Assembly: GCA_050288085.1 (NCBI GenBank)
Contig: JBNKDD010000195.1
Coordinates: 1 to 10,726 of the forward strand
DNA length: 10,726 nt
Source: JBNKDD01 sp050288085
GTDB lineage: Bacteria; Chloroflexota; Anaerolineae; Aggregatilineales; UBA3940
Direction: 5' to 3'
Shown: in pieces, positions 1 through 5,386 of the stretch
Position numbering within the stretch: position 1 is the first letter of the stretch
Layout: every line of letters starts with the position of its first letter
Translations under genes and position numbers: made by a program
Notes under the pieces: model-generated
Seen by the model: only the letters and a program-made list of their open reading frames with translations
Told to the model about the DNA's origin: nothing
The model's database searches: none

Positions 1-162
1 GTAAAGGCTGCCCTTGGTGATATCCTGGCCCCTGCGCCAACGCTGGGAGCAGACGAGGCGGATATCGACGAAGAAGCCTTGCTCAAAGAATTGGACAGGA
101 TAAGCGAGGGAATGCCGCCGGTATCGGAGATCATCATTGAAGAACGGCACGAGGGGCCATGA
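1..162 (+). CDS. Antitoxin of a VapBC-type pair, C-terminal fragment (5' end outside window)
   Basis: Frame 1 is open from the first base to a TGA at 160-162 and gives a 53-residue tail. It is acidic and hydrophilic, with a DIDEEALLKELDRI helix and an ending SEIIIEERHEGP. The stop overlaps the ATG of the PIN-domain toxin gene as ATGA (159-162), the typical antitoxin-toxin arrangement with translational coupling. Known for the family: the antitoxin N-terminus binds DNA and autorepresses the operon, while its C-terminal tail wraps around and inhibits the toxin. Inferred: this fragment is that toxin-binding tail. The DNA-binding domain lies upstream, so the class (ribbon-helix-helix, AbrB or Phd) cannot be told. 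The identification depends mainly on position, not on a recognisable motif. Confidence 0.65.
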   Translation, partial: VKAALGDILAPAPTLGADEADIDEEALLKELDRISEGMPPVSEIIIEERHEGP

Positions 163-623
163 CCCATTACTTTCTGGACAGCAGCGCCCTGGTCAAACGT
201 TATGTGGTTGAACAGGGGACTCATTGGGTGCGGCAGATTACGGCTCCGGCGGTGGGCAGCGCTGTTTTTATCGCCCATATTACACCGGTCGAGGTGGTAT
301 CCGGGTTATCGCGCCGCCGTAGAGAAGGTCACCTGACCCTGCGTCACCTCCAGTTGATACGGGTTTTGCTCAATCACCACGTTGTAAATGATTATGCTGT
401 GATAGGCTTATCTCACCGGGTAAATGAAGAAGCCATAACCTTGCTCGAAAACTATCCCCTCCGGGCTTATGATGCTGTGCAGCTGGCCTCGGCTATTGTG
501 GGAAATGAGCGGTTGCTTCAGGCACAACTCGCACCACTGATCTTTGTTGCGGCAGATGATAGGTTGCTCGAAGTGGCAAAGCAGGTTGGCTTCAACACTG
601 AAAATCCGAATAGGCATAGTTGA
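159..623 (+). CDS. PIN-domain ribonuclease toxin, VapC-like
   Basis: The protein has 154 residues, a normal length for a PIN-domain toxin. The four acidic positions expected for Mg2+-dependent RNA cleavage are visible: D7 in the opening YFLDSSALVKRY, E45 in TPVEVVSG, D105 in YDAVQLASA, and D133/D134 in AADDRLLEVA. The order and spacing match the family and the protein looks catalytically intact. Family knowledge: such toxins cleave tRNA or rRNA when the labile antitoxin is lost, giving growth arrest or plasmid/island stabilisation. The ATG at 159 overlaps the upstream antitoxin stop, so the toxin is probably translated by coupling and regulated with that gene. It is convergent with the next gene, 54 bases away, and no terminator is evident between them. 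The RNA target cannot be told from sequence. Confidence 0.88.
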   Translation: MTHYFLDSSALVKRYVVEQGTHWVRQITAPAVGSAVFIAHITPVEVVSGLSRRRREGHLTLRHLQLIRVLLNHHVVNDYAVIGLSHRVNEEAITLLENYPLRAYDAVQLASAIVGNERLLQAQLAPLIFVAADDRLLEVAKQVGFNTENPNRHS

Positions 624-677
624 TCGCTCCCACCACTTGTATAAATCTCAGCGCATGGACTTGCATCCACCCTCTTA

Positions 678-1052
678 TCATCCCTCGATTTTGCTTACTT
701 TGTCATTGGTAAACCAAACATATCTCGCATTTTTGCGGGGTTCGCCATAAGTCCATCTTACTTTGACGGTTTTACTGGTACGTGACTTCTCTTCTGTGTA
801 GTTTGGTTTGCCCCAAGCTAACCTGACCATCTCTGGAATCATGTCCATATCGATTTGCTTCCTGATTAAAGCCGCACAAATTTCCTTACCCCATTCATCA
901 CTTCTGGCATAGATCTTCTCTTGGCGTGCTTCCTCCGCTTTTTTAGCTGCCTGTTTATTTGAGATTTGTAGCACAATATAGCCGATGACGACTAAATAGA
1001 TGAATATCAGCACTGGATGGAAAATTAAATTTAACCAGGGGTCTCTAAACAT
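678..1052 (-). CDS. Membrane-anchored small protein with a BamE/SmpA-like C-terminal half
   Basis: This 124-residue protein has a good Shine-Dalgarno (AAGGGAG, about 7 bases before the ATG at 1050-1052) and its own promoter. Residues 8-30 form one hydrophobic membrane segment, followed by a charged helix (about 33-50, rich in K, E, A, R). The C-terminal half, about residues 65-124, has the pattern IPEMVRLAWGKP, then VRWTYG, then YVWFTNDKVSKIEG. This resembles the small two-layer fold of BamE/SmpA-type and related hypothetical proteins, in which a 'G-x-P ... W-x-Y ... v-x-F-x-n-x-k-V' pattern recurs. The resemblance is by eye. No lipobox is present, so anchoring would be by the transmembrane helix with the domain probably facing the cytoplasm (charged residues follow the helix). 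Function unknown. The gene is AT-richer than the rest of the window and diverges from the nuclease-like gene. Confidence 0.72.
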   Translation of the reverse strand: MFRDPWLNLIFHPVLIFIYLVVIGYIVLQISNKQAAKKAEEARQEKIYARSDEWGKEICAALIRKQIDMDMIPEMVRLAWGKPNYTEEKSRTSKTVKVRWTYGEPRKNARYVWFTNDKVSKIEG

Positions 1053-1087
1053 AGTGCGCTCCCTTTAGTGAGTTTGTTCATAGCTCT

Positions 1088-1117
1088 AGTATCAAGGAGA
1101 TTCTGTAAGGTTGTCAA
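1088..1117 (-). promoter_or_regulatory. Sigma-70-type promoter for the minus-strand small membrane protein gene
   Basis: Read on the minus strand there is a perfect -35 TTGACA (1112-1117), an 18-base spacer, and a -10 GATACT (1088-1093, four of six matches, keeping the important second A and last T). Transcription would begin near 1081 and leave a leader of about 30 bases containing the AAGGGAG ribosome binding site. Confidence 0.55.
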
Positions 1118-1134
1118 GGTATGAGGATAGCATA

Positions 1135-1173
1135 AAGTCCAGAGTAAACCGCTAATGTCTCGACTCTGGGCTT
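1135..1173. repeat. Inverted repeat between divergent promoters
   Basis: AAGTCCAGAGT (1135-1145) and ACTCTGGGCTT (1163-1173) are reverse complements at 10 of 11 positions, and the odd pair would be a G-U wobble in RNA. The spacer is 17 bases. No T-run follows on either strand, so it is not a standard terminator. It lies upstream of both divergent promoters, which suggests a regulator-binding site, but a decayed mobile-element end is also possible. Confidence 0.5.
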
Positions 1174-1242
1174 GCCGCATAAAAAGAGGTGTGAACACTT
1201 CCAGAATAGCAACAGATTATTGTGGTGTCAACCTGCTAAGTC

Positions 1243-1271
1243 CTGACTTAATAACCAAGTTATTGTAAAAT
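1243..1271 (+). promoter_or_regulatory. Sigma-70-type promoter for the nuclease/membrane-protein pair
   Basis: The candidate boxes are -35 CTGACT (1243-1248, four of six), a spacer of exactly 17 bases, and -10 TAAAAT (1266-1271, five of six). The start point would be near 1278, giving a leader of about 27 bases that holds the AGGAGA ribosome binding site at 1293-1298, six bases before the ATG at 1305. The surrounding 1230-1290 stretch is strongly AT-rich. Confidence 0.5.
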
Positions 1272-1304
1272 GACTTTATAGCTATTTCATCTAGGAGATA
1301 GATT

Positions 1305-2093
1305 ATGTCAGAGAGTTTTGAAGAGAAATATCCAGACCTTGTACCGATTGAGCAATTCCATGCAAGGGCTGTTCAGTTCTTAGTTGATGGTCAGGAGTGG
1401 GATGCAGCCAGTTCTCTTTTATCATGCCACTTGGGTCAGTTAAGTGTTAGCCATGTAAACTATGAAGCCTATGGTGGTTATGGATATGAAATAGCTGTTA
1501 ATATTCGACTAATTGCCCCACGCCCAATTTTTGACAAATTGGATCATTTTGGGGACGAAGGTTTAAAAAATCAGGTGCGAAAGGCATTCGAGGTAGTAAT
1601 TCCAGAGCGATACGTATTCCGGGGTTTTGAGCTTCGTGCTAAGGTAGCTAATCCAGGCCCAAACTGGCAAACCGATCTTATGCAAGCTATTGAGGGTAAA
1701 GCTGTGCATAATCAAGCGGTTGAATCCAGTAGTGTTGTGGTATGGAAAAATATGCGCTTCCGTTCCGCAAGTGAAATGCGTATAGCAGAAGCCCTAGACC
1801 GCATAGGGATAATGTTTCTGCCTAATTGTAAAGCGGCGGTTGGGGAGATGGACAGGCGTGAGAATCGAGAACCAGATTTTCTCATATGTCATGAGGGAAA
1901 ATGGGGCATATTAGAGGTTGATGGAGAACCTTTCCATCCTCCGTCTAGGACAGTACAAGATCATGAGCGTGATCGGTTATTCCGTGATCATGGAATCCGG
2001 GTTGTAGAGCACTTCGATGCAAGTGAGTGTTTCGAGAATGCTGATTCTGTGGTTGCGCGGTTTCTGGATATTTTGAATAAGGCTTACAAGTAA
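1305..2093 (+). CDS. Protein with C-terminal PD-(D/E)XK-like (DUF559/Vsr-like) nuclease domain
   Basis: This 262-residue protein starts at an ATG with a strong AGGAGA site. The N-terminal part, about residues 1-145, is not recognised; it contains a Gly/Tyr-rich turn (YEAYGGYGYE, 54-62). The C-terminal part, about 150-255, follows the order of a restriction-endonuclease-like fold: a helix with E157 (FRSASEMRIAEAL), then PDF with D191, then a strand ILEVDG with E204 and D206, then DHERDRLFRDHGIRVVEHF. The last two motifs are typical of DUF559/Vsr-type nucleases, where the acidic residues bind metal. The canonical Lys of ExK is replaced by Asp (E204-V-D206), as in many DUF559/Vsr-like members. 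Inferred: DNA cleavage or binding. Its stop codon overlaps the start of the next gene (TAATG), so the two are co-translated. Low GC compared with the operon at 3322-7960 suggests acquisition by transfer. Confidence 0.78.
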   Translation: MSESFEEKYPDLVPIEQFHARAVQFLVDGQEWDAASSLLSCHLGQLSVSHVNYEAYGGYGYEIAVNIRLIAPRPIFDKLDHFGDEGLKNQVRKAFEVVIPERYVFRGFELRAKVANPGPNWQTDLMQAIEGKAVHNQAVESSSVVVWKNMRFRSASEMRIAEALDRIGIMFLPNCKAAVGEMDRRENREPDFLICHEGKWGILEVDGEPFHPPSRTVQDHERDRLFRDHGIRVVEHFDASECFENADSVVARFLDILNKAYK

Positions 2094-2671
2094 TGTTTGA
2101 AAATCTCGATCAGGTTAGTATAGTGCTGGGCGGTATTCTTGCACTAATTGGTGGCTCACTTACAGGATTGTTTTCTCTGTTGGTTCAGCATAAAGCTCTC
2201 AAGGCTGAAAGGGAACGCAGAGAGGAAGATCATCGGCGTGACATTGCTGTGTTTCAAGATAAGCTGTTACAAGAGAGACTCGCGCCAATTTATGCATATA
2301 TAGATTTCAATTTGAAATATATCGGGTATTTAAAGCAGCAACTAAGATTTCGCAATGATCGTTCAGGAAAGCCAGGTAATGAATTGTTTGATCGATTAAT
2401 ACAAGTAACCATCGACAAATTTGTAGAATATTGGGATGAGCATTCAGTCGTAAACGAACGAGCATCTGTGTCTATCAAGTCATTAGGTTCTGAATATTTA
2501 CAGAGTCTCTACGAAGAAGCATCGAAGCAAGATGATGTTGTTACTGATTCTTTTGGACAAGCAGACGGAACTGGGAGATTTCAGAAAGAGGCAGACAACA
2601 TGATCGAATTACTGAAAAAATTATCAGTTGAGTTAGACGAATATCGCCTATCTCATTATGCCAGCTATTAA
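2093..2671 (+). CDS. Single-pass membrane protein with charged coiled-coil cytoplasmic region, unknown function
   Basis: This 192-residue protein has an ATG that shares its A with the TAA stop of the nuclease-like gene (2091-2095). Only a weak AAGG (2079-2082) precedes it, so translation probably depends on coupling. Residues 8-31 form one hydrophobic helix rich in Gly, Leu and Ile, with a short N-terminal tail. Residues 34-62 (KALKAERERREEDHRRD and on) are highly charged and look like a coiled coil. The remainder is mostly helical, with KLLQERLAPIYAYIDF and a later acidic helix near 165-185. The positive-inside rule puts the large C-terminal part in the cytoplasm. I do not recognise the family. 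The layout (membrane anchor, coiled coil, helical soluble domain) together with the coupled nuclease partner resembles accessory or defence gene pairs, but that is only analogy. It is AT-rich like its partner. Confidence 0.72.
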   Translation: MFENLDQVSIVLGGILALIGGSLTGLFSLLVQHKALKAERERREEDHRRDIAVFQDKLLQERLAPIYAYIDFNLKYIGYLKQQLRFRNDRSGKPGNELFDRLIQVTIDKFVEYWDEHSVVNERASVSIKSLGSEYLQSLYEEASKQDDVVTDSFGQADGTGRFQKEADNMIELLKKLSVELDEYRLSHYASY

Positions 2672-2739
2672 TTTTAGCCAAGCCTCTTGATATGCCATGA
2701 TAGGTGTCAGAAAAACGATTTGGTTTGAATCCTCTAACT

Positions 2740-2761
2740 CATGTGATCGGATGATCACTTG
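2740..2761. promoter_or_regulatory. Palindromic operator-like site
   Basis: CATGTGATC (2740-2748) and GATCACTTG (2753-2761) pair at eight of nine positions around a GGAT spacer, with a perfect core GTGATC/GATCAC. The centre (about 2750.5) lies about 43 bases upstream of the predicted start of the promoter at 2759-2787 and the right arm overlaps its -35 box. That position would suit an activator next to RNA polymerase or a repressor blocking it. The bound protein is unknown. Confidence 0.45.
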
Positions 2762-2787
2762 ACACGCCCTTCTTTTTTGTTTATGAT
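2759..2787 (+). promoter_or_regulatory. Near-consensus sigma-70 promoter with no obvious gene downstream
   Basis: A perfect -35 TTGACA (2759-2764), a 17-base spacer and -10 TATGAT (2782-2787, five of six) make this the best promoter in the window. Transcription would begin near 2794 and run into the non-coding region at 2795-3195. It points away from the upstream pair and towards the convergent minus-strand operon, so no annotated gene uses it. Confidence 0.6.
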
Positions 2788-2794
2788 CAGAACA

Positions 2795-3195
2795 TACGTT
2801 TCATTGCAAGCATAAATCTATCGCAAGTGCGGGCCACTGGCTGCGGTCGGGAACGGCTCACGGGTCGCTGACGTGGAGAGTCGGGATTCGCGTTCCCCCC
2901 AAAGCAAGCCCCTCACCTGCGCCCCCTCGCCGGAACCGGGCGGTCGTGGAGAGATAGGCGGGAAAAGCGGGCGGGCAGGAAGGATGATCTTAATCGCACA
3001 ATCTGGGCTTCTGATGACGGCGCGAATCGACCGTCAAAAGGCCGAAGTATGCCCGGCGCAAGATCGCGGCGAGGAACCCGCACCCAGAATTTTCTTGCTC
3101 CCCTCTCCCAGCGAGCGTTAAGCGAGCGGTCGGGAGAGGGGCTGGGGGTGAGGTTCCCCTCCAGCGGCTCCGGGATTCAGGCCCCCTTCAGAAGC
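2795..3195. other. GC-rich non-coding stretch with degenerate repeats
   Basis: About 400 bases without a convincing gene. Open frames here (for example 2873-3121) are short, low in complexity (Pro, Ser, Gly, Arg) and lack proper ribosome sites. The DNA changes sharply from AT-rich to GC-rich near 2825. Short motifs recur: GCGGTCGGGA at 2843-2852 and 3126-3135, with the shorter GCGGTCG at 2940-2946, and GTGGAGAG at 2873-2880 and 2946-2953. A C-rich segment near 2909-2926 (CCCCTCACC, then CCCCCTC) resembles the reverse complement of the GGGGGTGAGG near 3144-3153. The pieces look like decayed copies of one intergenic repeat. I saw no RNase P, SRP or tmRNA signature. Confidence 0.5.
3100..3141. 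repeat. Palindromic intergenic repeat (REP-like)
   Basis: CCCCTCTCCC (3100-3109) is the exact reverse complement of GGGAGAGGGG (3132-3141). The 22-base loop contains two direct copies of AGCGAGCG (3110-3117 and 3121-3128). Elements of this CCCCTCTCCC/GGGAGAGGGG type recur between genes in several bacterial groups including Chloroflexota (general knowledge). It would form a strong hairpin on either strand, but no T-run follows. Confidence 0.6.
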
Positions 3196-3229
3196 AAAAA
3201 GGCCACCCCTCATACTGTGGATGGCCTTT
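3196..3229 (-). terminator. Rho-independent terminator of the glgP operon
   Basis: On the minus strand AAAGGCCA pairs with TGGCCTTT (plus-strand arms 3198-3205 and 3222-3229), and the 3' arm runs into five T residues (plus-strand A at 3196-3200). It lies about 93 bases past the aldo/keto reductase stop codon. On the plus strand only TTTC follows the stem, so termination in that direction would be weaker. Confidence 0.65.
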
Positions 3230-3250
3230 CAAGAGCCTTACCCCATCACT

Positions 3251-3302
3251 CTGCGGATGGGCCTCTTCCCAGTTGTGCTGCGACGTACCCGTCGCCCCGC
3301 AG
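3251..3302 (-). other. Structured 3' untranslated region after the aldo/keto reductase gene
   Basis: CTGCGG (3251-3256) pairs with CCGCAG (3297-3302) and encloses a second perfect hairpin, GCGACG (3280-3285) with CGTCGC (3290-3295) around a four-base loop. It lies between the stop codon and the terminator at 3196-3229. It could protect the 3' end of the mRNA or be chance pairing in GC-rich DNA. Confidence 0.35.
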
Positions 3303-3321
3303 GGTCAATCGAATAACCGGA

Positions 3322-4305
3322 TTACCAGTAGTAGTGCACCAGCTCGCGGATATGCTCCTCGTACAAGGCCCGAACCGCCGCCATTTGCTTTTCGGATAGG
3401 GGCGGCAAATCCGAAGCCCCGGCATTATCCACCACATGGGCAGGCCGTTTGGCTCCGGGGATAGCACAGGTCACCGCGTCAAACATCAGGATCCAGCGCA
3501 GCGCAAATTGGGCCATCGACCAGCCCTCCGGGACCAGCTTCTTGAATTCTTCGACCACCTCCAACCCGGTATCATAATCCACCCCGGAGAAGGTCTCGCC
3601 CCGGTCAAAAGCCTCACCATGCCGGTTGAAGTTCCGGTGGTCGTCCGCTTCGAAGGTCGTCTGGCGGGTCATTTTGCCGGTCAGCATCCCACTTGATAGG
3701 GGCACCCGCGCCAGAATCCCAATCTGTTTCCGCTTGGCCTCCTGGAAAAACAAATCCGCAGGCCGCTGCCGGAACATGTTAAAGATGATCTGCACCGTCT
3801 TCACATTGGGAAATTCAATCGCTTTGAGGGCCTCTTCGACCTTCTCGACGCTGACCCCGTAATGCCGGATTTTCCCGGCAGCCGTCAGGTCATCCAGCAC
3901 CCCGAATACTTCGGGCCGGTAGAAGACCTCAGTCGGCGGGCAGTGAAGCTGAAGCAGATCGATGCAGTCGGTGTCCAGGTTCTTGAGACTGCGCTCGACA
4001 AATTTGGTGATGTTCTCGCGGTTGTAGCCATCGGCGGTATGCGGATCAAGCCGCCGCCCGGCTTTGGTCGCCACGTAGATCGTCTCGCTGCGCTCCTTGC
4101 GAAGCTGTGCAACCAGCCGCTCGCTGTGACCATCACCATACACGTCGGCGGTATCGATGAAGTTGGTGCCCATGTCGATCGCCTTGTGGAGGGCGGCCAG
4201 CGACTCCTTATCATCGACATTGCCCCAGGCGCTGCCAATCGCCCAGGCTCCGAAGCTGATATCGGAAACATTCCAACCGGTACGTCCCAATGGACGGTAT
4301 TGCAT
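3322..4305 (-). CDS. Aldo/keto reductase (NADPH-dependent oxidoreductase)
   Basis: The protein has 327 residues, a full-length (beta/alpha)8 aldo/keto reductase. The catalytic tetrad is present: D51 and Y56 in FIDTADVYGDGHSE, K81 in VATKAG, and H121 in LLQLHCPP. Opening motif YRPLGRTGWNVSDISFGAW and the cofactor region (GVSVE at 150-154, VPLSSGMLTGK at 201-211, AIPGAKRPAHVVDN at 281-294) fit the family's NADP(H) binding pattern. It reduces aldehydes or ketones in the cytoplasm; the natural substrate cannot be read from sequence. The ATG is preceded by AAGGAG at a suitable distance. It is the last gene of the operon, 32 bases after the deacetylase gene, and its transcript ends at the terminator near 3196-3229. 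It resembles the YajO/YhdN-like general aldo/keto reductases more than a dedicated sugar reductase, by eye. Confidence 0.92.
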   Translation of the reverse strand: MQYRPLGRTGWNVSDISFGAWAIGSAWGNVDDKESLAALHKAIDMGTNFIDTADVYGDGHSERLVAQLRKERSETIYVATKAGRRLDPHTADGYNRENITKFVERSLKNLDTDCIDLLQLHCPPTEVFYRPEVFGVLDDLTAAGKIRHYGVSVEKVEEALKAIEFPNVKTVQIIFNMFRQRPADLFFQEAKRKQIGILARVPLSSGMLTGKMTRQTTFEADDHRNFNRHGEAFDRGETFSGVDYDTGLEVVEEFKKLVPEGWSMAQFALRWILMFDAVTCAIPGAKRPAHVVDNAGASDLPPLSEKQMAAVRALYEEHIRELVHYYW

Positions 4306-4337
4306 AGTCTTTTTCTCCTTATGTGGAAGGGATATGC

Positions 4338-5372
4338 TTATCCAAGCTCGTGCAGCCTGATCACCTCGTCGATCACATCGGATGCGCTCTGCTCCGGCAT
4401 GTCCAATGTACCCAGCGGGTCGGCTATCTGATCTATGCCTTGCAGTGCATAGGCGATGTTCAGCACGCCGTTGGATAAGGCATGTAGATCGTAGCCCCCT
4501 TCCAACACAAAAACAATCCGACTATCGCATAACTCACCGGCCATGGCGATCAGTTCGCGGGCCAGATGGGTGTAGCCGGGAAGGTCGAGTTGGAGGTGGG
4601 CCAGTGGATCAACCCAATGGGCATCGAAGCCCGCCGAGATGAGGATCAGGTCGGGTTTGAATCGGCGGGCGGCGGGCCAGATCACCCTGGTAAATGCCTG
4701 CTCGAATCCCATGTTCCCGGTTCCGGCTCGCAGCGGTATATTGATCGTGGTGCCGCGTCCATCTCCAACGCCTCTGTCCTTCAATGCCCCGGTTCCGGGG
4801 TAATAGGGATATTCGTGGGTGGAGATGTACAGGACATCCGAGGTGTAATAAAAAGCATCCTGGGTGCCGTTGCCGTGATGCACGTCATAATCGACGATCA
4901 TCACCCGGCTGACCGGAGCGTAGGTGGCTATCGCGTGCCGGGCAGCAATGGCAACATTGTTGAACAGGCAGAATCCCATCGCGCGGCGGGGTGTGGCATG
5001 ATGTCCCGGCGGGCGGATGATAGCGAGGCCATTATCGGCCCGGCCCGTCATCACAGCATCGACTGCCGTGATCACTCCTCCGGCGGATAAGCAGGCTACA
5101 TCGTAGGATTCCGGCTGGGCATAGGTGTCATAGTCGATCATCACCGGCCCCATACCGGCAGCTTTTTTGATCAGGGCAATATGATCGGGTGTATGCACCC
5201 GCTCTAACTGCTCGGTCGAGGCCGGGTGGGGTTCGATGGAGAGCAAATTGTCCAGCATGTTGGTGCTCTCCATCAGCTTCCAGATCGCCCGCAGGCGATC
5301 CGCGTTTTCGGGATGATCATCCAGAGTGTGCAGCAGATAATCCAGGTGCGTGGCGTAAGCCGTTGTGGGCAT
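4338..5372 (-). CDS. Histone deacetylase family zinc hydrolase (class II HDAC-like / acetylpolyamine amidohydrolase)
   Basis: The protein has 344 residues, usual for bacterial HDAC-like enzymes. All active-site residues are visible: the His pair H124/H125 in RPPGHHATP, the zinc ligands D163 and H165 in IVDYDVHHGNGTQ, the third ligand D250 in ISAGFDAH, and the transition-state Tyr Y294 in LEGGYD. FDAHWVDPL and STHEYPYYPGTG are typical of the class II-like bacterial branch. Known for the family: removal of acetyl groups from lysine side chains, polyamines or other amides in the cytoplasm. Which of these applies here is open. The start is set by AAGGGG overlapping the upstream glgP stop (14-base gap), so the gene is in the same transcript. 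Pairing with glucan phosphorylase suggests a metabolic link, for instance control of enzyme acetylation, but this is inference. Confidence 0.92.
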   Translation of the reverse strand: MPTTAYATHLDYLLHTLDDHPENADRLRAIWKLMESTNMLDNLLSIEPHPASTEQLERVHTPDHIALIKKAAGMGPVMIDYDTYAQPESYDVACLSAGGVITAVDAVMTGRADNGLAIIRPPGHHATPRRAMGFCLFNNVAIAARHAIATYAPVSRVMIVDYDVHHGNGTQDAFYYTSDVLYISTHEYPYYPGTGALKDRGVGDGRGTTINIPLRAGTGNMGFEQAFTRVIWPAARRFKPDLILISAGFDAHWVDPLAHLQLDLPGYTHLARELIAMAGELCDSRIVFVLEGGYDLHALSNGVLNIAYALQGIDQIADPLGTLDMPEQSASDVIDEVIRLHELG

Positions 5373-5386
5373 TGCCTGTCCCCTTT

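Noticed and set aside
2742..2758. CRP/FNR-type binding site in the palindrome (TGTGA ... TCAC)
   Set aside because: The half-sites are 8 bases apart instead of the usual 6, and the last base of the right half-site does not match. Kept only as an unassigned palindrome.
2740..2778. Rho-independent terminator for the nuclease/membrane pair (palindrome followed by six T)
   Set aside because: Eleven bases separate the stem from the T-run and these contain the -35 box of a near-consensus promoter, so a promoter with an operator explains the sequence better.
2873..3121. Open frame of 82 codons in the GC-rich gap, and an internal ATG at 2984 with GGAAGG next to it
   Set aside because: The composition is low in complexity, the frame runs through the palindromic repeat, and the GGAAGG touches the ATG with almost no spacing. 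No protein-like pattern is visible.
2795..3195. A known housekeeping RNA (RNase P, SRP or tmRNA)
   Set aside because: None of their conserved cores could be found on either strand. A different or new RNA is still possible.
3862..4431. Plus-strand open frame of 189 codons across the aldo/keto reductase and deacetylase genes
   Set aside because: Both genes under it have complete catalytic motifs on the minus strand. The frame has no coherent domain.
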